In this document: positions 45,501 to 53,818 of the stretch, piece after piece
Layout of the letters: each line of letters opens with the position of its first letter
Numbering within the stretch: position 1 is the stretch's first letter
Assembly: GCA_963971535.1 (NCBI GenBank)
Contig: OZ020586.1
Coordinates: 77,962,412 to 78,026,411, forward strand
Direction: 5' to 3'
From: Notolepis coatsorum
Taxonomy: Eukaryota > Chordata > Actinopteri > Aulopiformes > Paralepididae
DNA: 64,000 bases
The notes under the pieces: generated by a model
What the model saw: the letters and a program-made list of their open reading frames with translations, nothing else
What the model was told of the DNA's origin: nothing
The model's database searches: none
Translations under genes and position numbers: made by a program

Positions 45501-45898
45501 GATTGAAATCATGCAAAGACCACGGTTTGCAAACCGTGACTAATTTTAATAGCAAGACTAATGAAGTTCTCTTGTCACAGACTGGGACCAGTATCCAGGG
45601 GCATTTGGACAGCATCACGGAGAGCCTTCAACCCTATCTGCTTGCTGTGGGGACCCAGAGGAGTGTGATTCACAAGTACTTCATTGTGATTGACAAACAT
45701 GCAATCCCTTGTAAGTCACCAGACTCTCTTGCCTCTTTTGATGAGCTTTTCAAAGCTCATTTTGTCTTTGGTACCTCATACAACCGGGATCTGGCCAATA
45801 TGTACAACTTCTTGCAAACCGCCATTTACAAGATCGATGCTGCTACAACTAATGTCAACCCCAGGGTTAAAGAGATGAGGGCTCGGATGCTGCACTGA
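39586..45898 (+). CDS. SAMD3-like protein, ten coding exons
   Basis: Exons: 39586-39673, 40659-40811, 41327-41475, 41849-41985, 42170-42263, 42938-43052, 43175-43401, 43956-44136, 44257-44387, 45581-45898 (stop TGA). All nine introns are GT-AG and the phases join in frame, giving 530 residues. Residues 1-75 form a small PB1/ubiquitin-like domain (QKFICFEGQLTFTTFLECV, KKPDLGVLEI), followed by a Ser-rich linker. Then comes the conserved body of fish SAMD3-like proteins: GGERIIADYARTKTLTD, RRDMVKILVAHMAKEHG, EDYAKGITALFPYL, QDFSLMFGDDISAKFLEKWP, SLLLLVHLLPPSPQGR, GHLDSITESLQPYLLAVG, FIVIDKHAIPC and ELFKAHFVFGTSYNRDLANM. No SAM domain is seen. The function of this family is not established. Here it lies upstream of a transposase in the same orientation, so it may be the element's accessory protein. 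Confidence 0.83.
40847..41163. mobile_element. MITE in intron between coding exons 2 and 3
   Basis: Inverted arms: agcctttttacaac and cgctctgattggccaggtta (40876-40930) pair with ggccaatcagagcg and gttgtaaaaaggct (41100-41145). The inverted copy of this region at 48970-49400 lacks exactly this segment (cctcatcc joined to aaaatgtcac), which defines the insertion. Confidence 0.8.
41614..41772. mobile_element. piggyBac-like MITE with triplicated left end
   Basis: Left end CCCTTTCACTGCCGCAC, right end its complement (GTGTGGCAGTGAAAGGG), flanked by TTAA (41610-41613, 41773-41776), the piggyBac target. The 30-bp left end is repeated three times plus a partial fourth, each preceded by TTAA. Confidence 0.75.
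42058..42105 (-). mobile_element. SINE/LINE tail fragment
   Basis: On the minus strand GTAAAGCGCTTTGGATAACC, the GGATA-hairpin tail seen at 33740 and 33590, then AAATGAT-like units. Only the tail is recognisable. Confidence 0.5.
42429..42650. mobile_element. hAT-type MITE, partial
   Basis: Starts TAGGGATGTTCGATATTGGC. The same sequence, reversed, makes up 44540-44729. A C-run (42541-42556) interrupts it and its other end is missing. Confidence 0.55.
43495..43896. mobile_element. hAT-type MITE with 8-bp duplication
   Basis: TAGGGCTGTCCCTGACTAAG at the left; the right end closes with GGTCAGCCCTA. Exact 8-bp duplication CTATTTAA on both sides (43487-43494, 43897-43904), the hAT signature. Confidence 0.88.
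44401..44729. mobile_element. hAT-type MITE
   Basis: Ends ATCGAGCATCCCTA on the right, inverted relative of 42429-42650. Flanked by GTTACAGT at 44393-44400 and 44730-44737. Confidence 0.7.
44772..45486. mobile_element. hAT-type non-autonomous element, with nested repeat
   Basis: Left TAGGGGTGCACGATATTG, right ATTATCGTGCATCCCTGA. AT-rich interior. A nested piece at 45118-45210 carries repeated GGTACC/CGATAC motifs. No transposase. Confidence 0.65.
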
Positions 45899-45908
45899 TT
45901 TCTTTTTT

Positions 45909-46050
45909 ATACTGAGAGGATATTTTATCTCGGGCCTCTGATGCTGCACAGACTTTTGATACTGAGAAGATATTTTATCTTGAGGCCTCTGATGCTGCAC
46001 AGACTTTTGATACTGAGAAGATATTTTATCTTGAGGCCTCTGATGCTCCA
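45909..46050. repeat. Three tandem 50-51-bp units between the two genes
   Basis: The unit tactgagaagatattttatc...ctctgatgctgcacagactt occurs three times between the SAMD3-like stop and the transposase start. No AATAAA is present in this gap. Confidence 0.9.
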
Positions 46051-46065
46051 GTGTTTTTTGATAAG

Positions 46066-48498
46066 ATGTTGTGTTTCATTTGCAAAAACTCTCAGGCAAA
46101 TGCCAATTCACTGATGAGGCACTTAAGGATGATCCACGGACTTTGTTCAGGAAGGACACTTCGTCTTAAATGTGGTCAGCCTGGTTGTTTACATGTCTTT
46201 TGCACTTTTTCTGGGTTTCGAAAGCATCTTAAAGCACGTCATCAACCATGTGATGATCCTGGTGAAGGCCGCTCTACAGCTGAACATTTAGCTGAAAGTT
46301 ATGTTGATGACTTTCCATCAGGCAGTGCCCCTTCTGACCCAGTCCTTCCAGTCCTTCTTAATAATAGTCTTGTAGACAGCTGTGCTGCAACAGTAGCTGA
46401 ACTTAAAGTGGCAGGTGTAGGTGAAACAATAATCAACTCTTTGGTAACTTCAATGGAAGTGATTGTTGATGATATCCATAATCAAGCAAAACAATATGTG
46501 AAGCAGTGTCTATCTTTACAGGAACCTATCAAAAGTGAGGTTGAGTGTAAAATTGATCAGTGTTATGAAGAAATTGAAAATCCCTTTTGTATCTTAAATT
46601 CTGAAACTAAGAGAAGGCAATATTTTACAGAGAAGTGGGGAAGGGTAGACCCAGTTGAATATGTCCTTGGTACAAGATTTGATACCCTGCGCAATCGGAC
46701 TACTGGAACTTATGATCAGGCTGTTGTTACTGATAAATGTGTTTATATCCCAATTTTGAAAACATTAGACTTTATTTACAAACACCCTAATATAAAAGAG
46801 ATGATGCAGAGTGATTCCAGTTTAAGAGAAGATCTTCTTAATGACTTGTGTGATGGAGAGTATTTCAAGAGTCATCCTCTATTTTCAAAACAGAAGCATG
46901 CAATTCAGGTGCAGCTTTTCTATGATGATTTTGAATGCGCGAATCCGTTGGGGAGTAAAAAGGGAATACATAAATTAGGAGCAATCTATTTCACCTTGCG
47001 TAATTTTTCTCCAAAGTACAACTCAATTCTGCTTAATATTCATTTGGTCGCTTTATTCCATGCCCAAGACATTAAAACACATGGCTTTTCTAAAATACTT
47101 GCTCCACTTGTGGAAGATATTAAAATACTGGAGAAGGATGGAATTAAGGTCCCATTGTATGATCAGCCAGTGTATGGAACTATTGTCCAAGTTACAGGTG
47201 ACAACCTTGGTATTCACGGTTTGTTTGGTTTCGTAGAATCATTCAGTGCCAGATATTGTTGCCGCTTTTGTCTTGCTGAGAAAGAGGACTTTCAGACGGA
47301 ATTCAAAGAAGATTCACCCAAGATAGTTATGCGAACTCGAGCACTTCATGCAGAACACTGCCACACAATGGAGACTACTATTGGTCTTCCCTATGTGATG
47401 GGAGTTAAACGTTCTTGCATTCTAAATTCCTTGCAGTACTTCAATACATGTGACAATTTCTCTGTCGATATTATGCATGATATCTTGGAGGGCGTGGCAC
47501 AATATGAAATGAAACTGCTAATACTACACTTGATTAAAAACTACACAACATCAAAGGAAATAGACTTGAGAATTAAGAGCTTTAACTATGGTTACCTGGA
47601 ACAAAACAACAAGCCACCTGCATTGAAGTTAGTAGAGACCTCAAATGACTTGGGGTTAAATGCAATCCAATCTTGGTGTTTACTTCGCAATCTACCACTT
47701 ATCTTTGGAGACTTGGTTTGTCCAAATGATCAACACTGGTATTTGCTTCTGCTGTTGCTTCAAATAGCAGATATTGTATTTTCTCCCAGGTTATCAACTG
47801 GCATTACTATTTATTTAAAACACTTGATTGCAGAGCACCACGGGTTATTCAAGCATTTGTTTCCCAACAGGAGGCTACTACCAAAGCATCATTTTATGGT
47901 GCACTATCCTACATGTATTCGTAAAATTGGACCACTTTTGCATGTCTGGTGCATGCGCTATGAAGCGAAGCATAATTTCTTTAAAAAACAACTAAAAAGC
48001 TTCAAAAATATAACTAAAACGTTGGCAAAGAAACACCAAAGTCAAGTAGCATACAATTGGCAGACATTTGATCCCAACAGACTGGTGCTTGGTCCAAGTA
48101 AAATGGTAGCATTAAATGTGATGGACAGAGGCTGTGAGATAGCGGAGACTCTTCAGGTACCAAGTGACACCAAGGTGTTAAATGTTAGATGGGCCAAACA
48201 CCATGGAAATATGTATCGTCCAGGTTTAGTTGTTTGCCTTAAAGTTCTTAGTGAGGTTCCAGTTTTTCACAAAATCCACCGTGTTGTTCTTAAAGATGAG
48301 AGGTTACTGTTGTTTACATTTGCACTACAAACCGTGTCTCTGGATGACCATTTTTATGCATTTAAAGTTGTGTGTACTACAGATGGACCTCATGTAGTTG
48401 ATGTCAAAGAGCTTTTGTTTTACAAAGCATTCGATATACAGATGTCATACAGTGATGACGATTCAAGCTCATTTATTGTTCCATACTGTTTCCTGTGA
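46066..48498 (+). CDS. tnp2-like (CACTA/EnSpm) transposase with two C2H2 fingers
   Basis: 810 residues, intronless, from the ATG at 46066 (an earlier GTG in frame at 46051 is not needed). Two C2H2 zinc fingers lie at the N-terminus: CFICKN...HLRMIH (about 3-23) and CGQPGCLHVF...HLKARH (about 37-60). The core has YDDFECANPLGSKKG (about 285), TGDNLGIHGLFGF (about 376), RYCCRFCLAEKED (about 395), the DIMHDILEGV motif (about 468) and HVWCMRYEAKHNFFKK (about 630), the arrangement of tnp2-type transposases of the CMC superfamily. The proposed acidic catalytic residues are present but were not aligned. The frame is fully open. It lies 167 nt downstream of, and co-oriented with, the SAMD3-like gene; the two may share a transcript, as TNPA and TNPD do in maize. 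Confidence 0.8.
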   Translation: MLCFICKNSQANANSLMRHLRMIHGLCSGRTLRLKCGQPGCLHVFCTFSGFRKHLKARHQPCDDPGEGRSTAEHLAESYVDDFPSGSAPSDPVLPVLLNNSLVDSCAATVAELKVAGVGETIINSLVTSMEVIVDDIHNQAKQYVKQCLSLQEPIKSEVECKIDQCYEEIENPFCILNSETKRRQYFTEKWGRVDPVEYVLGTRFDTLRNRTTGTYDQAVVTDKCVYIPILKTLDFIYKHPNIKEMMQSDSSLREDLLNDLCDGEYFKSHPLFSKQKHAIQVQLFYDDFECANPLGSKKGIHKLGAIYFTLRNFSPKYNSILLNIHLVALFHAQDIKTHGFSKILAPLVEDIKILEKDGIKVPLYDQPVYGTIVQVTGDNLGIHGLFGFVESFSARYCCRFCLAEKEDFQTEFKEDSPKIVMRTRALHAEHCHTMETTIGLPYVMGVKRSCILNSLQYFNTCDNFSVDIMHDILEGVAQYEMKLLILHLIKNYTTSKEIDLRIKSFNYGYLEQNNKPPALKLVETSNDLGLNAIQSWCLLRNLPLIFGDLVCPNDQHWYLLLLLLQIADIVFSPRLSTGITIYLKHLIAEHHGLFKHLFPNRRLLPKHHFMVHYPTCIRKIGPLLHVWCMRYEAKHNFFKKQLKSFKNITKTLAKKHQSQVAYNWQTFDPNRLVLGPSKMVALNVMDRGCEIAETLQVPSDTKVLNVRWAKHHGNMYRPGLVVCLKVLSEVPVFHKIHRVVLKDERLLLFTFALQTVSLDDHFYAFKVVCTTDGPHVVDVKELLFYKAFDIQMSYSDDDSSSFIVPYCFL

Positions 48499-48587
48499 TT
48501 TAAAAAAGGAAAAGAGAAAATCACTAAGCTCTTGAACTATTGCACTGGGGATGAACACTATTAGTTTTCTTTTATTTCTTTGGGGTG

Positions 48588-48945
48588 AACAGATGCTGCT
48601 GTCACTTTATATAGAGGCCAAAATGTAATTGATCGATTACTCTCCCCATGAAGCCTTAATTGAAGTCATGGTGATTTCTTTTTGTTGCATTCCTGAGCCA
48701 ATAATTTGATGACTGGCTTGAATTATTGGCTCAGGAATGCGACAAACAAACAAATCTCCATGAATTCAAGGATTCATGGGGTGTGTAATTGGTAGATTTC
48801 TTTTTTTGGGTGAGCTATCCCTTTTTAAAAGGGTGCAGATGCTGCTGTCACTTTACAGAGGCCAAAATGTAATTGTCTTTTATTTATGACCTTTTTTCTA
48901 TCGATTACTCTCCCCATGAAGCCTTGAAGTCATGGTGATTTTTGT
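48588..48945. repeat. Duplicated 3' flanking segment with a hairpin
   Basis: gatgctgctgtcacttta ... ccccatgaagcc ... gtcatggtgatt occurs at 48591-48676 and 48838-48943. Between them, 48685-48744 is an inverted repeat of about 23 bp (cattcctgagccaataatt / aattattggctcaggaatg). Confidence 0.85.
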
Positions 48946-48969
48946 ATATAATGGAGTTGTTTGCAGAGG

Positions 48970-49400
48970 GGCTCACTGAATCTAACAATCACGTAGACAT
49001 ATACCAAGTGTGATTAGCAAGAGAGGAATGTTTGACAAGTGTAATGTAAAAAGATTAGGAAGGATCCACACCAAGCAAGTTCTTCCTCAGACGTGTTTTT
49101 TTTTTTTTTTTACTATGTTACATTACATTGGGCGTATAGAAACAAAGATCATTTCAAAGTACAAACATATACAGTACCTGTGTGACATTTTGGATGAGGC
49201 TAGGCTCCATGTTAATAAGCAACTTGGGGTGAACAAATCTCCAACACACCCATGTCTGGTTTCTTTAACTGAAACGCCTCCTTGTCGACTTCAGTGTTTT
49301 AAGTCATCATAGACCTTTAAGTCCAAGGTACTAGGAATTTCAAATTTCTTGGCAACTGAAAACAAAGATTGCACAAGCTTATTGATGAATCTTATTTTAT
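48970..49400 (-). pseudogene. Inverted copy of exon 2 to start of exon 3 of the SAMD3-like gene
   Basis: The reverse complement reads, in order, the exon 2 acceptor, most of exon 2 (KKFEIPSTLDLKVYDD recognisable), shortened intron, and the exon 3 acceptor with its first ten bases. Roughly 90 percent similar by eye to 40625-41337, lacking the 317-bp MITE and with small deletions plus a T-run at 49098-49111. Confidence 0.9.
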
Positions 49401-49687
49401 TAATGACCTTTTTTTCTTTCTATCGATCGCCCCTTGAAGTCATGATTCTCACATGCTGTTGTAAAACTGTTTGCATCCCAACTGAAACGCCTCCTTGTCG
49501 ACTTCAGTGTTTTAAGTCATCATAGACCTTTAAGTCCAAGGTACTAGGAATTTCAAATTTCTTGGCAACTGAAAACAAAGATTGCACAAGCTTATTGATG
49601 AATCTTATTTTATTAATTTTTTTTTCTATCGATTGCCCCTTGAAGTCATGATTCTCACACGCTGTTGTAAAACTGTTTGCATCCCAA
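49267..49687. repeat. Tandem duplication holding antisense exon 2 twice
   Basis: Unit 1 49267-49479 and unit 2 49480-49687 both start aactgaaacgcctccttgtc and end near tgtttgcatccca. Each carries about 95-125 bp antisense to exon 2. Confidence 0.93.
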
Positions 49688-49708
49688 AGGATATGCCTGC
49701 ATGTTGCA

Positions 49709-49714
49709 AATAAA
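49709..49714 (+). promoter_or_regulatory. First AATAAA downstream of the transposase gene
   Basis: In a base-by-base reading of 48499-49708 no earlier AATAAA was found on the plus strand. This is therefore the likeliest poly(A) signal of the transposase, and perhaps also of the SAMD3-like transcript. Confidence 0.5.
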
Positions 49715-49793
49715 AGTGCATTGTTAAATACTGATTTCTGCTTTGCCCCCGTTTATTTTAAATGTATTATTCCAGAGTAAATTATTATTTAAT

Positions 49794-50200
49794 TCTATAT
49801 TGAGTGAAATATGATATTCTATATCGAGTGAAATCTATTCTATATTGAGTGAACTACAACTCCATATTGAGGGAATTACAACTCTATATTGATTAAAATA
49901 CCACTCTATATTGAGTGAAATATGATATTCTATATCGAGTGAAATCTATTCTATATTGAGTGAACTACAACTCCATATTGAGGGAATTACAACTCTATAT
50001 TGATTAAAATACCACTCTATATTGAGTGAAATATAACTTTAAGTATCTCTATATTGAGTGAAATATAACTTAAAATATCTCTATATTGAGTGAAATATAA
50101 CTCTATTGAGTGAAAATATAACTCTATATTGATTAAAATACCACTCTATATTGAGTGAAATATAACTTAAAATATCTCTATATTGAGTGAAAAATAACTC
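49794..50200. repeat. Subterminal array: 17 copies of a TCTATATTGAGTGAA-like motif
   Basis: Units of about 19-30 bp; variants TCTATATCGAGTGAA, TCCATATTGAGGGAA and TCTATATTGATTAAA. Units 1-5 are duplicated as units 6-10 (111-bp period). Position and repetition recall the TNPA-binding sites near CACTA ends. Confidence 0.9.
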
Positions 50201-50419
50201 TATAGATGTTAGAGTTGTTTTTACTTTATGCTAAATGGAGTAAGTTGGTATTTTGTAGAGTTAAATGTTAACACTAAATGGAGTAGAAATAACTCTGAAG
50301 ATTTAACTCTGTGACAAGAGTCATTTTCACTCTATCTGGAGTCGGAGCCAATACTGTCTTTTTGGGAGTAAAATTTTACTCAATTTGAGTAAATTTGACT
50401 CTGCGAATTTTCCTGTGTA

Positions 50420-50985
50420 CCCTGCGTGGGAAACTCCAGCAAAGGCTCACGGATTCCTTCTTTGGAACAGAGGCCAGTGTCCTTCTCCGCCACTTCCCAG
50501 ATGCGAGAGCGACAAAGACAAGAGCAGACTTCACATCGTTCTACAGGTCTGCCATCGTCTACCTCGAGAAGAGGTTCGATTTCTCCAATGAGAATTATCT
50601 GAAGGCTCTTTCTGTCATGTCTCTAAAGAGAAACGTCAGCTTCACTGACCTGTGCGCTACAGCTGAAGCCCTTAAGATCAACGGCATGTTAGACATGGAT
50701 GCGCTCTATGAGGAGTTTTGTTTAATCGTTCCACGTCAGAAGGAAGTGGTGGAGATGGAGGCGACTGTTGGAGTGAAGTGGGGGCTGCTGTTGAAGGACA
50801 TCCAGACCCCCAACCTGACCCATGCTAGCTTCATTCTTCCTGAGCATCCCGGTCACAAATGCGTTCGTAGAGAGGTTGTTCTCCCTCATGACCGGTGCAT
50901 GGACGGACCAGAGAAATAGTCTAGATGCAGTGTGGAGCTTGTGAAGAGCGAAATAAAGTCAAAACTAATTTCTCTCTCACATGTG
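50420..50985 (+). pseudogene. hAT transposase (ZBED-like) C-terminal remnant
   Basis: Reads GKLQQRLTDSFFGTEASVLL, YRSAIVYLEKRFDFSNENYL, FTDLCATAEALKINGMLDMD and DALYEEFCLI. After a frame slip near 50845-50860 it continues [20 protein letters not shown], the hATC dimerisation motif of hAT/ZBED-type proteins. The N-terminal zinc finger and catalytic part are missing; the frame begins directly at the right edge of the large transposon. Confidence 0.8.
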
Positions 50986-51723
50986 CAGCTTTTTATAAAT
51001 ATGCTCTTGGTCAGAAGGCTCTACTGGAAGGGGGGTGCGGGGCGGCAAGTTGATGGTGATCGTTGAGCAGCCTGACAGGTCATCTGTGGCACTTCCGTGA
51101 CCGTGGAGAGCGAAGGTCAGTTTCTCAATAGATTTGTCATCTAGGAGGGTTAATAAACAAATTTTGCCGGGGTGTATTTATAAAAATAAAAGGCGTGGAC
51201 ATTTTGTGAAAGACCAAAATCCGAAATTAACCTTTTAATGGTTTGACCTACAATGATGCATAATACATGGTTTCAGAGCTTATTTTGGTCAATGAATACA
51301 TATTTGGTGTTTATATAATGACATGACCTATTTTTGACCTTCAAATGCAAGATGGCTGCCAATTTTGAGCTTCAAAATCGTCACAGAGCCTTCATATTAG
51401 TTGAGTTATGGACACAGGGGATAGGTGGGTATCTTCCACCATACCCCATCCATCTGTGAAAGTAAGAGACATGATCATCCCTGTTTGCTTCAGCAGGGTG
51501 GGTTATTGGCCCCAGGTGCTGTTTCCACAAAGTTATCTGACTGTGCTTTGTCTGACCCTAGACCTGTCTGGTTTGGTCAAACCTGCTAGGAGTTTCCTCC
51601 TACTGGCAGAGCTCTCAGGGTTCACTGAGGTACTCAAGCTCCCTTACCACGACAAGGTGAACAGTCAAAAGGGAGTTGTTTTCATTTTTTATATTTTTAT
51701 TTTTCTCAGAAATACTAAAAGAT
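50986..51723. other. Gene-free stretch
   Basis: No recognisable features. A 105-codon frame at 51408-51725 has no known motif and is not called. Confidence 0.4.
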
Positions 51724-51739
51724 AATAAATGTTTCAAAT

Positions 51740-52224
51740 ATGCGGTTAGGTGGCCGAGCGGAGATTGCGTTCGTCACCAACCCCGGAGCTGTGAGCTGGA
51801 TTCGCCTGTTCGAATCCAGCTCACAGCTCCGGGGTTGTCACCAGCTTGGCTGGCCGTTCACACTAATACAATTGGCTGTATTAGAGGGTGGGAGAAGCTG
51901 GCGGGGTGGGTCCGGGTCGTTGTAAACAGCGACTCCTACAGTTCGGTCGGGGCGCCTGCTAAGCGCGGATAGGACCTGAGGGGGATAGTGTGATCCTCCC
52001 ACACGCTACGCCCTCTCAATGAGAATCCGCGCTGCCAGGTGAAAAGAAGCAGTGATTGGCTGGACGTGTGTCGGAGGAAGCACGCGTCGTGGTAGCCTCC
52101 ACTCTCCCAGATGATCTGACTGTGGGGGGTAAGTGCGCAGCGACCAGGAAGGGATTGGGAATTGGCATACGACTAACATTGGGATGGGAGAAAATCGGAG
52201 GAAAAATGGAGGGGGAAAAAGATC
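51740..52224 (+). mobile_element. tRNA-derived SINE (copy S3), full length, with long hairpin
   Basis: Head TGCGGTTAGGTGGCCGAGCG (tRNA-Leu/Ser-like A-box), then a perfect 24-bp inverted repeat around the B-box (51781-51804 and 51811-51834). The body caccagcttggctggccgtt is shared with S4, and the tail is rich in A and G. A 16-bp duplication, AATAAATGTKTCAAAT, with one mismatch lies at 51724-51739 and 52225-52240. Confidence 0.92.
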
Positions 52225-52358
52225 AATAAATGTGTCAAATAAAAATAAAGGGAAGGTGGAAATAAAAAACATGACTGGTACATACATAAGCATAACTATG
52301 GTGCTTCAACAAATGGCACTCCAAAATAATTGATCCACTAGTAGCCTAATGGCCTTAA

Positions 52359-52501
52359 CTCATTCAGCGCCAGTCATGATGATAGTCGGGTTAATTTAAG
52401 ATATATTTCTTAAGGACTCGCAAATCTCACAGTCCCCCCATTGACTTAGAGCGGTGGCGCACTAGCGTCATCTCATGGATTAAGCGGTGGCGCTGAATGA
52501 G
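52359..52501. mobile_element. piggyBac-like MITE, 143 bp
   Basis: Ends CTCATTCAGCGCCA and TGGCGCTGAATGAG, exact 14-bp inverted repeats flanked by TTAA (52355-52358, 52502-52505). Confidence 0.85.
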
Positions 52502-52505
52502 TTAA

Positions 52506-53020
52506 GGGCAGATTTGGAGGCAACAGCATCTCCCTCTGGCTGACACAGCAACTGAACCATGTAATGTCAAACTGAAAATAGAATTGTTAGAATAAAACAC
52601 ACTAATGTTCACATCACAATATTATAAAAATAAAGGAAATACGGGTGGAGAGAAAGGGGTGGTAGAAAACACAAAATACAGAGTAGGGATGGATATAAAG
52701 TAGACAATATAACATACTAACAACTCCCCTCCCCCCTCCCTCCCCCATCTCTCTGAGTGCCTGTCTCCTAGTGCTGACTAAGGTGATGGATGCCTCGGGG
52801 TCTTGGCCAAGATTGCAGTGACTGCTCTACATACACCACCGAGGCCATGGATCAGCTACTTACCGTCGTCTGTCCATGGTCTGGTCAACGCGGTTTCATT
52901 GCTGGGTTAAGTACTTCTATTCTATTCACATAATATGCTTACTTCATATATCTACTCTATTCACATATATGCTTACCACTTGTATCTATTGCTATGTCCG
53001 CCCACTACAATGACGTGAGC
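52506..53020. other. No gene seen
   Basis: AT-rich sequence, a CT-rich run at 52727-52750 and two related lines around 52910-52990 (attcacatatatgcttac). Probably LINE UTR leading into 53021-53818, not proven. Confidence 0.35.
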
Positions 53021-53310
53021 TGTCTAACGCCTGTCCCGTCTCCCTGTGAGTTGCTGTCCTGGAGTGCTGACCGGAGTGTCGGACGTCCCGTGATGAAGGC
53101 TGGGAGGATGCGAACCTCTCTGCGTGCCCTCCTGTCTCCCTGTCTCCGGCGGCCTCGTAGTGGTGACCGGAGTGCTGGACGTCCCGCAATGATGTCGGGG
53201 AGGTTGCAACCCTCTCTGCGCCGCCCCCTATCTCCCTGTCTCCGGCTGTCTCGGAGCAATGACCGGAGTGTTGAATGTCCCGTGATTAAGACGGGGAGGA
53301 CGTGACCCTC
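53021..53310. repeat. 96-bp minisatellite, about three units
   Basis: GACCGGAGTG recurs at 53069, 53165 and 53261, with gacgtcccg and ctctctgcg at constant distances. Confidence 0.92.
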
Positions 53311-53338
53311 TTTGCGCCGCCCCTGTGCCTCAAATAGA

Positions 53339-53419
53339 TTTGCTATCAGCTCTATCTTTAATCTTTCAAAATGTTCAGTTGCTATCAGCTCTATCTTTAA
53401 TCTTTCAAAATGTTCAGTT
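53339..53419. repeat. Two tandem 40-bp units
   Basis: tgctatcagctctatcttta ... caaaatgttcag twice. Confidence 0.95.
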
Positions 53420-53818
53420 GCTATTGCATGCACTCATCTGTGTTTCACTACACACTTGAGTGCATGCTTACCAACTGTTAGTCTGCAACACTACTAGACA
53501 TCTAAGAAGGGAGATCCCCCCTTGAATGGCCCTTCTAAGGTTTCTCTCCTCCACACTGCCTGTGGAGCATTTTTTCCCTATTGTTAGGTTTTAGTGAGTT
53601 TTTCCTTACCTTCGCGTGGGGTATGTCTGGGAGTGCTTGCATTCTTTCATTTATTTGCATTTATTTTAAATTTGTTGGACCTTATGGTGTTCTTGTTCTG
53701 TTCTTGACTTATTGTTATGTTTCTTCTTGACTTGTTTAAAGAAGACATGTACGGCCCATGGGGACATTAACGTGTGTTGTCAGGCCTTACAAATAAATTT
53801 GATTTGATTTGATTTGAT
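53420..53818 (+). mobile_element. LINE 3' UTR and tail
   Basis: Contains gaagggagatccccccttga, ttttttccctattgttaggt and tgagtttttccttacc, a combination common in 3' UTRs of fish LINEs. Ends aaataaatttgatttgattt with TTTGA units at 53790-53818. No coding part. Confidence 0.6.

Larger units (their letters stand above)
37944..50417 (+). mobile_element. Putative CACTA/EnSpm-like transposon with two genes
   Basis: Both ends read CACAGGAAAA inward (37944-37953; complement of 50408-50417), with partly similar sequence behind (GAGTCA at the same distance), and both are flanked by TA (37942-37943, 50418-50419). Inside, on one strand, are a spliced SAMD3-like gene (39586-45898) and a tnp2-like transposase gene (46066-48498), as in En/Spm, which encodes TNPA and TNPD. 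The right subterminal region has 17 repeats of a 15-20-bp motif. CACTA elements have CAC-starting ends and 2-3-bp duplications. The boundaries are inferred; the shared terminal match is short, so the left end is the less certain one. Confidence 0.6.

Noticed and set aside
39586..45898. Single-exon ORFs (e.g. 40634-40927, 43120-43419, 45503-45898) as separate genes
   Set aside because: They are exons with intron read-through; splice sites and phases join them into one 530-residue gene.
49794..50200. CRISPR-like array
   Set aside because: Spacers are themselves repeated and short; better explained as a subterminal minisatellite.
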